Assembly (NCBI GenBank): GCA_003254905.1
Contig: QANU01055854.1
Coordinates: 124,001 to 188,000 of the forward strand
DNA: 64,000 nucleotides
Direction: 5' to 3'
DNA from: Nissolia schottii
Lineage: Eukaryota > Streptophyta > Magnoliopsida > Fabales > Fabaceae
Positions 47,501 through 59,431 of the stretch are shown piece after piece. How positions within the stretch are numbered: position 1 is the first letter of the stretch; the number at the start of each line of letters is the position of its first letter. A program made the position numbers and the translations under genes. The notes beneath the pieces are model-generated. The model did no database searches. It worked only from the letters and a program-made list of their open reading frames with translations, and was not told the origin of the DNA.

Positions 47501-48505
47501 ACATCTGAGGGAAGAAAATTAAATATCTTCATTGTAAAGCTGAAATAATCGAACTATGATATCAGTTGGGTCATCAAACATTTGCTTAATGAAAACACAA
47601 ATATTTCATTCATGATCAAACATCAACAACAACTGAGCCTTTTTCCACTCCGTGGGGTCGGCTACAACCATGTTTTCATTCATTGCCAGGACATAACTGA
47701 CTAAAATGCCACTTAACCAACCAACCAACCAACCAACTACTTTTGCATTTTGCGGTAATTGATCTGCTACAATTCTAGAAAAGAGAGCACAAAAGCAATC
47801 ACACAATCTAAATAATAGTAATAATGACTAAAAATCTTTCATGACAATAACAAAAGTCGAACCCGCCACAATAAACAAATAAAGCACTCCTACAATCCAA
47901 AATTATCATAACAAATAATTGACTAAATAAAACTCAAATCAGAATCTTGTAAGACAATTATAAAGAGCTTCCCAACTCACCAAGATAAACCCGAATGGAC
48001 TCAATTCGCTTCACTTCCTTGGCCAATCGAGGGAGCTCCTCATTCAACACCCACTGAAACCTCTTCGAACCAATCGCATCTAACAAATTTTAAAAACAAA
48101 TACGGAAAGCGCAGTCAACAGGAAAGAAAAATAAATTGACTTTTTATACATATATCGGTAACTTCATTATTCATTAATTTTATTTTCCTTTTGTTACAGA
48201 CGTGGAGAAGTGCGGAGGCTGAGATTTTGAAGGGTGACGTTGAGATTGTGGAGGGATGATTTGGCTTCGAAGGAGCGAGAAATCCACGAAACGGCGCGTT
48301 TCGTGAGGTCGCTCTGAAGATTGAGGAGATGGGAGTCGAGTTGCGAGCATTGTTGGGCGAGGAAGGAGGAGAGTTGAGCAGAGCCTTGGTGGGTTCGCAA
48401 GTGTTGGTCGAGGAACCCTAACTGTTGTGGCGTGAGAGAAGGAAGAAAGAGGGCAGGTGGAGGTGGAGGTGGAGAAGGAGAAGGGCGAGCTCGACGAGGC
48501 TCCAT
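44580..48505 (-). CDS. MAG2L: RINT1-like protein MAG2L (Dsl1/NRZ-type tethering factor)
   Basis: Four exons: 48202-48505, 47981-48079, 46649-46767 and 44580-46544, phases consistent, 2487 bp and 828 residues; Arabidopsis MAG2L is about 800. The N-terminus is MEPRRARPSPSPPPPPPALF, then a helical region (QCSQLDSHLLNLQSDLTKRA), then LPRLAKEVKRIESIRVYL and TAVQLEALVGDLEDASLF. The large last exon carries the RINT1/TIP20 domain (WGIDELVAPIASRMEYHF, EQPAYMFALVYKVTRDFI, VLQPLIDKARL, SWLHLIDFIITFDKQMQSLV, DWLKIWATIEFKNAWKKL, FDLY-type C-terminal part). Proteins of this family form the Dsl1/NRZ complex that tethers Golgi-derived vesicles at the ER; in plants MAG2 affects storage-protein export. The first donor (CCAC|GTCTGT) is unusual but is the one that keeps phase with exon 2. 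Intron 3 is long (46768-47980). Intact. Confidence 0.92.
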
Positions 48506-48726
48506 TCAAAGATACTAACTGCTGGCATGTGAGTGTGATGAGACATTGAGCCGCTACACAGTTTTGTTCACCGCNNTCCTAACATGCACCGCTGATGATT
48601 TTGCCTATGGGTACCCATTTTGGTGCTTGAAATTAGTCACTTTCATCTTTAAAAAATTCAAATATTGAATATTTTTGTAATTCCTCGAATCTTTGGAAGA
48701 TTTCCGCCGTTTCTTTTTCACATTTT
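48506..48726. other. MAG2L upstream region with assembly Ns
   Basis: Short upstream stretch with NN at 48575-48576. It should contain the MAG2L promoter; no TATA box is obvious on the minus strand. Confidence 0.35.
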
Positions 48727-49180
48727 CAATTAAGTATATTTTTAGTCCTCGGTGAATTTTGAATTTTATATTTTATTTTTTATAAAAATATTGTAAAGTT
48801 TTAGTTCTTAAGATCATGTTAAGTCGCTAATTATTGGCATGAGAGTTAATTAGGTTATGTGATAGGTCAATGATTAACTAAACCATTGTTTCTTCTTCTT
48901 ATTCTTGCATTATTCTCAATGTACGTTTGTTGTCTTTTTTCTTTTTTACTAGCAACCAGACCTTACCCACGCACCCTCATCTACTTCTCTCCTCCCTCCT
49001 CTCTCTCACCTTTGTCACGTGGTCAAATTAATTGTCACGTAAACAGTTAATGAATTAACATGATGGGAGTGACTAAAATCTTACAAAAAAATTAAGAGGA
49101 ACAATTTTTAACAAAAAAATTTGTGATGGATAAAACGCAAATTTCAAAATTTATAAGGGATTAAAAACATATTTAACCCA
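48727..49180. mobile_element. Small non-autonomous MULE-like (MITE) element
   Basis: The left end CAATTAAGTATATTTTTAGTCC is mirrored by the right end, inverted GGGTTAAATATGTTTTTAAT then CCCTTATAAATTTTGAAATT. The left end likewise continues with GAATTTTGAATTTTATATT. The interior is non-coding with CACGTGG near 49017-49023. The right end matches the left end of the 22117 element. No certain target duplication, so old. Confidence 0.55.
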
Positions 49181-52100
49181 TGAATTAATTATACTCTTCA
49201 CACACCAAAACCTCAACCTTATTTAATAACTAATTTTGACATTTTCTTTGCTCCATAACCACTTATTAGCGATTTCTCCCACAACCAAAGTTGCATTTTA
49301 TCATGTTCACTATTTACTCATTTTACTTATCCCTCCACTTCTCCATCAATTCTAAGTGCATCAAATGTTGAACAGTAGCAGGTACGTCATAAGTGTGTGT
49401 TTGGAAAAGTTACGAAATTAAATTTACTTTAATATTTGCTTATTTTAATAATTCTTTATTATATATATAATCAATTATGCGAAAATCAATTCAAGTTTTA
49501 GTACTTCAACTAAAAAGTAGCTTTAAGATAACGTGAGTCATAACTTGCATAATTTCAAAGAGAATAAGTACATAAGAATAACGTGGTTTACATACGCGTA
49601 TTAGATGATGAACAGAAACAGATACAACAAGGTGAAATAGAATGATTTATAGTATGAAATAACTTACTTTTGTATGGGAAAATTACTAAAAAAATGTATA
49701 ACAAAAATTTATATTGTGTGATAGGAAGGAATAATAGAGATATTCGAGAAGGATTATATGATGATGACAAGTGTCATCATAAGAAATATCTGGAAAGTAA
49801 CAGTGTCATAACAAAAGGTTCTAGAATATAGTTGAAATGAGAATTTACTCTACATATTTCCCCCAATTCTTTCTTGTTTCAATTACATTTCAATACTTAA
49901 CACTCACATGCCTTCATTCAAATCTTCTTTGAATGATGACGATTAGTTATGAAACCATCATGTAAAGTGCTCATCACTCTCCTCGTTCAACATTCAGTCA
50001 TTAGCGTACGCTCCGTTGATTCGGTTAGTCAGCTTGTGGCCTTGCTTCTATTCTTAGTTCCTTCCATGAGGACATGCAATTGTTTACGTGTGAGTATTTT
50101 GATAGGGGGTTTTATACCCAATTTTATTATTCCATAATTGAACATTACAAACTAAAAATGTGATTTTAATGCTTAATTAATATATTTTGCACATTATTTT
50201 CTTTTGTGAGAAAGTGAGAAAAATTTAATTTAAGACACCATTTTTTATCTTAAGAATCAATTTGTAGATTTTTAGTTATTTTTTATTTTAATTGCAAAAA
50301 TTAAATCGTTAAGAGGATTAATGAAGATTTGAAGGACATTAAAAAAATATTTTATTGAAGACGAGATTTGAAGCAAAGATTTAGATCATAAAATACAAAT
50401 TTGAAGACAAACCCAAAAAGATTTGGTTGAAGATTTATTGAGGATGTTTTAACGCTGCCTTTGTCACAAATTTTTCATCATGATGGTGTTTGAATCTCGA
50501 TTTGGCTTCAACTACAAAATTGTAGAGATTTTTCTTAGGTTTAATTGAAGACTTGAATCACCTTTATCCAATATGTAGCCAAAGTTGTTTATGTTTTACC
50601 AACTACATCATTAGAAGTGTGAGATTTTCACTCACTTTGGGCTCATTCTCTATAAATAGACATCTTCTCACAATCATCACTTCATACTCTCTTCCTCCAT
50701 AGTTTAGGTTTCTAGAACTTTCTCTTTTATTTTTAGCGCTTTAGGTTATTGTTAGTAGTGCATAGTTGTAGTTCTTCAAGGATTAATGGAGCTCTCGCAT
50801 TAACATGCAAGCTTTCAATTGTTCGTGAAGTCAAGTACTTTCTTCCGTTATTTTATTCAGGTTTCGTTTATTTTGAATCTCCGTCTATTTTCTACTCTCT
50901 TCTTCTCTTTATTTATTATTATGCGTTTGAATCCTCTATTCATGCAAGATTAGTTTTCTAGTACCTTGCATGTTGTAATTCTAGGATTATGATATTTGAT
51001 ATTCTTGTGCTTAATGATTATTCATAATCCTCCCTCCTCTTCTCTGATTAATAACATAGTGATCATATGATATTAGTTAGAAATAATTATAAATGAATGA
51101 ATATTAACGATTGTAGGGTTTATTGAATTAGGATTTGTTGGGATTGATAATTTGAATTGATTAATTAGGATTATCCATGCCAGTAAAGGGAATTTGGGGA
51201 ATTAATCTTATTAGATTAACTTGTACAATTGGGTATAAAATTAGTATAGGTGTTTGAGACCAAGATCTTGGTTGTTAATTCTTGTACTAGTTAATGCTTA
51301 GGAGAAAGTGATCATGATTTCTTAGGTGAATTACATGATTCCTTGTGAAACGACTTAGGTTAGCCCATGTATTACGTTTTTGGGGTTTGCTTAGTTATAA
51401 ATCATTATTTGATTGCACACTAGAATTGCGACGTTTTTGTGTGTGTCATATGTAAATATGCTAGGATTGTCATGTCATGTATGCGCAAGTGGGATGTATG
51501 TTAGTATGTTAGATATTCTGCGATAGTTACATTAATAGAGTTAGGACCCCCCTGAGGACTGCATCACGCAATGCTCAAAGGTAGAACGCGTAGAATCGCT
51601 TTTTAGATGGCGATTTGCAGTTCTCAAAGATGTTGGAATTAGACATGATTAGTTCAACATGGCATCTAAGGTGGTGATTCGAGCACTTGGTGCAAATTAC
51701 CCAGAGGATGGTGTTGCGAAATGCCCAGGCATGGGTGGAAGGGTAACTTTTGAGGATGGCATCATGAACTGCTCAAGGTTACATAGTCACAAGGTGTTCT
51801 AGGGATGACGTGATGTAATGCCTAGACACGTTGTTCATATTCAGGTTACAAGCGAGCTAGTCATGTTAGGGTAAATAGAGTGTCATGTGTGTTGAATTCA
51901 TGCATATTGAGAAAACAAGTTTACGAAAAATAATTATTTAGTAGATATATGTTTTAGCTATATATATAATATATGTATCATGCATTTTTTCTGCTAGTGT
52001 TTTGAAAAGCATCCCATGCAAAGTGTTGTGGCACTATTCATTCGATGATTCTTTCTCCAAAGACTCACTCTTCACAACATTTCAGGTCATTAGAGTTGCT

Positions 52101-53589
52101 GTAGTACATATCAATTTTGAGTTGGCCGTCACATTGCAGTGAGGCTAGTTAGAGTTAGTTTGAGTATTTTATGTTATGTTATGTCAGAGTCTAGAGTTCT
52201 CGAGTATGTACAATGTAGGATCTTCAGAATGTGTTAGGTATTTTATATGTATATTGTAATTTAAGTTTTAAATGAAAAGGTTGTAAGATGTGTATGTTTT
52301 ATTCAAAAATAGATTATTCAAGCTATTTTATTTAAAGAAAAATGCATGTTTTTATGAAAAAGGCATTCTCAGAGGCTTTTGTGAGGGAACTAGCCCCTCG
52401 CACGCGGTCACAATTTTCAGGTCATGACATATCTTTAGTTAAAGCTAGAACATGAGGTGTTCTTATGGTTCGTCACTATCTTCAATTGAAGTTGGAGTGT
52501 GAGCGTTCATGTGATTCTTCATTTATCTATAGTCAAAACTGGAACATGAGTGTTCTTGTGCTCCTAATCACTTGAACAAGCTAGTGAAGGTAGAACATGG
52601 ATGTCATGTGCATCTTGTCTTTTGTTTTTGCAATTACAACATAGTGAAAGCTTATAAATTTTTGTAGATATAAGACCTTTTGAGGCCTTTGTTTGGCTTG
52701 TGAGGCCAAAACATAGTATTTTGTGACCATAGTTGTTGAGTCTTTCTGCTTGGAGATTTTGTGTAAGGAAACTAGTTTACCATGTGGTGTTGCCCTCTAC
52801 TTGGGTTGAAGGCTGAAAGCCTTTGGCCTAAGTTCTGAGTTTGTGCATTGAGCCCTTTCGAGGCCTATTCACTAGGCTAATAAGGTCAGAACATGGGTGT
52901 TTCGTGCCCCCTAACTTCTATGTGACTAGCAACTCAACTTTTACTATGGGGATCTTTCTTTAGCCAAAGCGTTTGATACGTACAATTTTGTTATGTCTGT
53001 GCGTTTAACTTACATGGCTTTGTCATGCACTTTTGATCCATGTGACTTTATTGAGCTTCCATGGTTAATGAATACTTGCTCGACTTACATGTTGACCATC
53101 GTGGTTGTGTTGACCATTGGGCCATCATGCATAGCCGTGACACTTTCAAAATTGGAACTCAAGAAGGCTTTGTATGAGATGTTGTTGCTTCTTTAGAACT
53201 TTCTGGGGGATTCCAAGGACAAGCTTAATACTTTCTACAAGTGTTTCTTTCAGGCTGGGTCAGTACTGTTGCCTCCTGCAAACACCTCATCATCGTGGTC
53301 TTTGTCTTCCATGTTTCTTCAATACTAGAAATGTCTTATATCATCCTCTTCTTAGCATGAGGTAGGTTTCTTTTGAAATTGGAGATCGTTGTCCTCTTCT
53401 AGCTGTGATTAAGTGTGGAGGAATTTTGTTTCTCACTCAATGCTTGGTGTTTTCTTCTATGAACTCTATGTGTTTTCTTATGTATGCGTGTGTTATGAAA
53501 ATTGAAAAGAAAAAAAATGTATGGAAAAGAGAATTTGACTAATAATGACTAATAATATGCCCCTCTTACATATTCCGAAGTTGATACTA
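49181..53589. other. Intergenic, repeat-derived
   Basis: No gene visible. 50640-50720 contains a TATA-like CTATAAATAGAC word (50650-50660) followed by leader-like sequence without a credible frame. 51540-51840 repeats a CATCACGCAATGCTCAA-type phrase three or four times. 52380-52440 (CCCCTCGCACGCGGTCACA) may be an LTR piece. Assignments are weak. Confidence 0.35.
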
Positions 53590-53745
53590 AGCAGAGTCTA
53601 ACTGACATCCCTGTCGTGTGCGAATATCCAGATTAGTTTCCTGATGACATTCCCAAGTTTCCACCAGAGAGAGGTAAAGTTCTCTATAGACTTGGTCATT
53701 GAAACTTGACCAATATCAATTGCACCTTACAGTCTATCCCTAGTG
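53590..53745 (+). pseudogene. Fragment of Ty3/gypsy pol upstream of reverse transcriptase
   Basis: The plus strand encodes DIPVVCEYPD, a stop (TAG at 53632-53634), then FPDDIPKFPPERG. This is the linker motif (..VV.EFPDVFPDDIP.LPPERE...) that precedes gypsy RT in many plant elements. Homology fades after about 53700, with a frameshift. Only about 40 codons remain. Confidence 0.65.
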
Positions 53746-53750
53746 TAACA

Positions 53751-54536
53751 CCTTAGTTAACTATTTACACTTAAGTCTTAAATAATGTACTCTAGTTGTA
53801 ACCTTTTGGCTTGGTTACTTTTAAACTTAATTGTGAAAATATGGACCAATTTAAAAATTTTCTTAGTTTGAAAACTTAGTGAGGAATGAACAAAATTGAC
53901 TTCACCCTTATTTGCCATTGCATCTTGAGGAGAAGACATTTCAGACACAATAATACCACTTCACAAGCGCATAAAAGGAATGGAGACAACAATATTTCCA
54001 AACTAGATTCTCACAAAAAAAGTGTCCCACTAGGCGTGCCAATTTGTTTTATGGAAAATTTGGTCAATAATGAATCAAGGGGCAATAAGATATGACAATT
54101 GCTTGGCAATGGTGGTAAAGGAAAGAACTTGATCAACGAAACTGAATACAAGGTGCAAGAAGATATGGAAAGAGTCCTAATCCTAAGAATTAAAAATATA
54201 GAAAGCAAGTAAATGAGAATTACTTGATTCCTCTTTGACTCGAATGTCACTGAGACTTGGTGAGTGTGTGTAAGGATTCTACAAGTGTGTATTCTGAGGA
54301 CTAAATCTAACCGGAGTCCCTCATCATCGAGGTGCCTTTCTTGTTCTTGGAACCTTTTTTCAAGGAGGGGTTCTTCTTTTCAACTTTCTTAAGCTTGCAC
54401 GTTTAATCGCCAACTTTGTCATGTCATCGCATTATACCTGCATGACATTGCTATGTTGGTGCATTGAACTTGCGCAACTTTCTTTCTCGACTTCAAATTT
54501 CATGTCCAACTTCCAGGTTGATTAACAAAGTCTTCA
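53751..54536 (-). mobile_element. Truncated LTR of the solo-LTR family
   Basis: It begins TGTAACACCTTAGTTAACTATTTAC, aligned with the left end of solo LTR 2 (TGAAACACCCTAGCTAACTGTTTAC), followed by comparable GGACCAATTTAAAAA sequence. After about 200 bp the similarity becomes doubtful, and a CACTA end starts at 54537. Extent approximate. Confidence 0.45.
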
Positions 54537-55762
54537 CTATTAGAAAAATGCTAAATATAGACAGATTTTATTGGTGGATATTTCCAGCAGATTTAGCGGC
54601 GAATTTCATGTCCAAATCCGTTGCTAATGGTATTTTTTAACTTTGGCCATGAAGCATGCCAAAATTACTGGTGAATAGCATATCTATCACTATGTTCGTC
54701 AGTAATTTGTGGCGCCAAGTGGTGGCAATTAATTATCGATGGATATATATATATCCATCGGTAATTTATTAGTTTTAAAAAAATATAAATAAATAGGACA
54801 TGCTGACGAATATATTTGCCAGTAACTTATTAATTTTTTTTTAAAAATAATTAAAAGATAAATTATACTTAAAAGAAAAATGACATTTTCTTTTGCTTAT
54901 GTCTCTAAACTTCTTCTCTACAATATAAGTTAAAATAATTAATAGATATTTAACTATACTTTAACTTAATATTACTTTGAAAATAAATTATGACAATTTA
55001 AATTTATTAAAATAAACACTTATTTGAATACTTCTCTAAATATAAAATATAGTCACTTTTCATATATAAGTTACTTTTTGTAAACAAATGTCAACTACAA
55101 TCACTTACATAGCAAAACATAGATATGATATATACAATATTCATATTTAACTATTACAATGCAAAACATATCAATATCAATAACTTAAGTATTCCAATTT
55201 TTTAACAACTTAATTATAAATATTACTATGTACCGAAACGTATTAAATACTCATAAAGATTAATATAATTACTTACATTCAATACATTTTTCTTTTGCAT
55301 ATAGATAATTATACCCTTCTTCCTTCATAATATAAAAAATGCATAAATTATTTTTGGATATGTAAAATGGAACTTGAAACTACATTGTAGAAAAGTTAAC
55401 GTAAAATGTTAAGAGAGTATTATAAATTTTAAGTAACATTTTAATTATAATTAATTTAAGAGTCAATAATTGAAATTTGAAAGAAAAAAATGAAGAAAGA
55501 AATTATAGTAAAATGATAGATAAAGATACAAAATAAAAAAATTGAACAATGAAACTATAGTAAATTATATTCAAAAGTATAAATGTTCATGTCACAACAT
55601 CTCTTTATGAGATTTATTTTCATGATTTGAAATAAGCAAAAGCTTATTAAAAGCAATGTTTTCACTCATATTTATATCAAAATTAAAAAAAAAACACTCA
55701 TGTTCATTCTCTCTTTCTCTATATATTAATTGCAGTATAATGACATAAGAACATGCAACAAC
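54537..55762 (+). mobile_element. Left end of a CACTA-type element, remainder lost
   Basis: It starts CACTATTAGAAAAATGCTAA, a close variant of the CACTACAAGAAAAATG terminus, followed by repeated GGCGAATTT, TCCGTTGCTAATGG and ATCGGTAATTTATTA motifs (54590-54830) typical of subterminal repeats. The rest to 55762 is AT-rich without a frame. No matching right terminus seen. Confidence 0.55.
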
Positions 55763-55770
55763 CTAGCAGA

Positions 55771-56555
55771 TAGGGATGGGAACAGGCTAGGTCAGGCCCT
55801 TAACAGGTTGAGTCTGTCTCATTAATTTTAGCTTGGATCTGGCCTATTAACTATCTAAGGCTTTTTTTTAGCTTGGTTTGACTTGGCTTGGAGCCTGGTA
55901 GGCCTGCCTATATATTTTCTTTTACCAAAAATCTATTGCCTAACCTGTTTATCATGACCTATTACTATGACTTGTGAACCATGACCTGTTTAATATTTAA
56001 ATAAAACTTCAACATCCATCGATCAAGAATCTAATAGATCAGCACCAATCTAAATTGCAACAACAATCTAATATTTAAACAAAATTTCATACATCAATCC
56101 AAATTGCAACTTCATAGATTAAGAAAAGGTTCCATCATCAACAACATAAATTCAAACTTTCAATAATGAAACATCTAAACACATTAGTCTAACACAAACA
56201 ATTAAATAAAACATACACAAACAAGACGAGCAACCATGCTTGGTTTGTTTATTTACCCCTACACATAAGCAAGCATGTATGGTTGAATTATAATTTTTCA
56301 TCTTTTAATGTGAGAATGAGAAATAAAAGAGAGATAAAGTTCTTTAATTTAGGGTTTCTAAAAATAAAAATTAAAACAATAAGATTATATTAATAAATAT
56401 GTTTGCATAAAATATCATAAAAAATGATACTAGCCTAGTGGTTAAGGTATTACCATGATATGTTGACTATTTTCAGTTTGAGTCTGATCCCACCCCTACT
56501 AGTTCACTAACAGGCCATAGGTCATGACAGACCGCCTGACATGTTCCTACCTCTA
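55771..56555. mobile_element. Non-autonomous hAT element
   Basis: The ends are TAGGGATGGGAACA (left) and, inverted, TAGAGGTAGGAACA (right). An 8-bp duplication follows with one mismatch: CTAGCAGA at 55763-55770 and CTAACAGA at 56556-56563. GGCCTG/CAGGCC words crowd both ends. 785 bp, non-coding. Near 56432 it holds a tRNA-like TAGCCTAGTGGTTAAGG word. The 8-bp duplication and GC-rich short inverted ends fit the hAT superfamily. Confidence 0.75.
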
Positions 56556-56563
56556 CTAACAGA

Positions 56564-57675
56564 TGAAGTACATATTCAAGAGTTTGAGGTCTTGGGTTCA
56601 AATTTAGTGCAAAAGTTTATATTATTTAAATGATAACGTGACATATTTATAACAAGATGAACGCAGTGGCATAATATATGACGTTTTTTTTTAAGTAGAG
56701 CTTCCTTTTTTTATTTTAATCTTTAGAATTCTTTAGCTTATTTCGGGCTTGAATACAAAAGTATAAAATTTGAATTAGGCAATATTGTTTTAGTGTTGTT
56801 TGGTGATTGTTTTATTTTAAGTTAGAGTGAATCCTAAATTTGAAATAGGATTATGTTAGGGTGGCCAAATAATTTGTTACTGAATTTTAATAAAATTTTG
56901 TTGAGCAAAAAATTTTAAATAGACAGAACTCAGAAATATAATAAGAATTTTGTTAAGTGCTTAACTTTGTATTAAAAAAAAACTATATGCTTTAATAACA
57001 TTGAATATCTTATAAACTTAAAACTTGTCATCTTGATTATCTTAACCTATGTTCTAAGACATAAAATGGGTCTTTGACATGCATAGGCTTATGCGATATG
57101 CATATTACAATTTTGTGGTCATATTGAACTCATTTATTAATCTATGAGTATTTTAAGCATTTTCAGCAATTCATTTGCCTAAATTGATATTTAAAATATT
57201 AAAAAAAATCAATTTACACAATTCCATTGCCTAAATTAATATAAAAAATATAATAAAAAAATCATTTTAGAGAATTCAAATGCCTAAGTTGCCTATACCT
57301 TACATTTTTGTAATTAGAAAATAAAACGCTACACTCTTGCAATTTGGACACACAACATCCATATGCAAGGTCTCGAGTTCGAGACCTTGTGTACGCAGTT
57401 ATCCCACTGGGAGACTTACCCGCCATAGTCAGGTGCACGACCCGAATCGACCATAATTAGTCAAGACTAAGCCTTGGATATCGGACAGGCAACCTAAAAA
57501 ATAATATAAATGAGTTTTGTCAGAGCATTTATTAAGGAATCCGTAAAAAATAAATATGTATTAAAAAAACAAAGACCTGAAAAAATTAATGTATTAAAAA
57601 CATTAAAAATAACAAAATGTTCCATTTTTTAACTCTCGTTACCAGTTAGCTTATCCCAAAATAAATAAACCTTGA
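56564..57675. other. Intergenic, AT-rich
   Basis: Apart from the SINE-like fragment near 57370 I see only low-complexity AT-rich DNA. A GGTCTTGGGTTCAAATTTAG word at 56588 is another weak B-box-like match. Confidence 0.4.
57340..57500. repeat. SINE-like fragment (tRNA B-box)
   Basis: GGTCTCGAGTTCGAGACCTT at 57369-57388 fits the polymerase III B-box (GGTTCGANNCC) and is followed by a moderately GC-rich body (GTGTACGCAG, CAGGTGCACGACCCGAAT) then A-rich sequence. No convincing A-box sits in the right place, so this is a fragment or a coincidence. Confidence 0.35.
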
Positions 57676-58228
57676 GTGCGAGTCGGCCTTTCTAAGCCAG
57701 GCAATATTTTTTTTCCTTTTGATTCAGTCATACACGCACACAAGTTGCTTCATCTTCATTCCATTGGGAATGTGGATGTGAAGAGGGAGACAGTACCGAG
57801 CCACTTGGTTGGGTCTTCGCGTGTGAGAGTGGAGAGAGAGAGAGAGTTGGAACAAATTGAAAAAAAAAGTACCGGTCTTCTACCCCCTTCTACTTTCTCT
57901 CCTGATTTTTCTCTCCTCTTGCCATCAAATCACCTTCGACCTTCGTTTCTCTTCCAACCCTATTTCGAAGGCAGCACCCAAACATGATTTAGAAAAAGTA
58001 ATAAAGAATAATCCCCTTTCTCAATTTTCCTCTCTCTAATGCTACTACTGTAAATAAAGCTCAAATTACTCATCAATCAACTCTTTCTTTTTTCCCTAGT
58101 TTAACTCTTCCCTCTCTACGTGGATCTAGACTTGGGCCCTTTCTTTCTTTATTCACTGATCAAATACACACAATTTCAAGGTCGTTTCTCCAATCACTTT
58201 CTAGGGTTTTTATTTTTTATTTTTTTCC

Positions 58229-58264
<36 letters not shown>

Positions 58265-59431
58265 TCAACAGTGTTCTGTATTTTTCGTTTACATGCTCAT
58301 GGTTTTGGGTTTTCTGGGGAGCTGGGCAAAGTCTCTCTTTTTCTTTTCCTTTTGGGCGTGGAATGGGTGTGTAGCGTGGAATTGAGCTATGTAATTCAAT
58401 GTGGGGTTGTGGTGGCTTTGTTGTGATTCCAGATCTTCTTTTTTCTTTCTCTCTACGATTCTTGGTTTTCAAATTGGTTTGATCCTTTAATTCAGCAGAA
58501 AGGGGTCCTGCTCTGAAAGGGTTATTGATGCTCGATGTCCCACTTCCATTGATTTTTTCCGCCTTGCCTTTAATCTCATAGTTGCTAAAGACCAGTGAAT
58601 GATATTAGGGTTCTTTTGGAGCTGAAAGTCAATCTTATTCAGGTGAATCTCCATTTATGTGGTAGAGCACGCTATTGCTCGGTTCTATTCAATTTTGTTT
58701 GTTTATTTGATCCATAAAGTTTATGTTTTGAATTAATAGATGACTGAAATGTGTCGAGCTAGAAACAAGTGGCGGGACATGGGGTTTCAGTTTTTGTCTT
58801 ACATAGTCTATTATTAAATGTGGGCTTCAATTTTCTAAAATTGTTGAAAATATAATTGTAATCCCTAGTTTTCCATAACTGTCCCACTTTCTAAGATGGC
58901 AAGGTTAACTTTCTGGTCTCCCCTTGCTTCGGGCAATTAGGATTTTTCATCCTGGACTTCTTGCGTTTAGGGACGGAATTTCTTTTGGTCATGTTCATGC
59001 CATTCTATAGATAACTATCGGGAAGGCTTTTTTGTGTTGGAAATACTTTTGATGTGCTTGATAATTTTGGTTATGAAAAAATTTATTATCCTATGGTTTT
59101 CTGGTTAAAATATCCTCATTATTGTAATAGACAATGTGGAAGTAATGGGTTTCCGTTATTTTGATTCTTGAATTGATCGATCAGTATGTAAGTTCATAAC
59201 TCATTTTGGAACTTCACAAGTTCTTAAGTAAAATTATATTAATGCATAATCAACAGCTCACAAATTTGGAATATACCTTGCTGTAAAATTGGTATCAATA
59301 CATGCTGATGTATTTATATATACATATTTTCAATTGTAGCAATTCTCGAGTAGTTTGTAGCTTCTCTACTGTCTTAGTCCTGTGCTAAAAATTCTGTAGA
59401 TATCTTTACTTTTGTAGGCACATTGAGAGCC
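57676..59431 (+). promoter_or_regulatory. GAMYB promoter and intron-containing 5' leader
   Basis: CT-rich leader-like sequence (57770-58640) includes a (CTTT)n microsatellite at about 58228-58267 and a splice-like TTCAG|GTGAATC at 58641. The coding exon is preceded by TTTTGTAG|GCACATTGAGAGCC (acceptor at 59418), so at least one leader intron is likely, as in other GAMYB genes. Short upstream frames in the leader could affect translation. Transcript start unknown. Confidence 0.45.

Noticed and set aside
50749-50961. 70-codon frame after a TATA-like word
   Set aside because: Hydrophobic low-complexity translation, no homologue recognised, surrounded by repeat debris.
57369-57388. tRNA gene
   Set aside because: Only a B-box-like word; no acceptor stem, anticodon arm or A-box in place.
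58194-58472. Lys/Glu-rich minus-strand frame
   Set aside because: Antisense of the CTTT microsatellite in the MYB leader.
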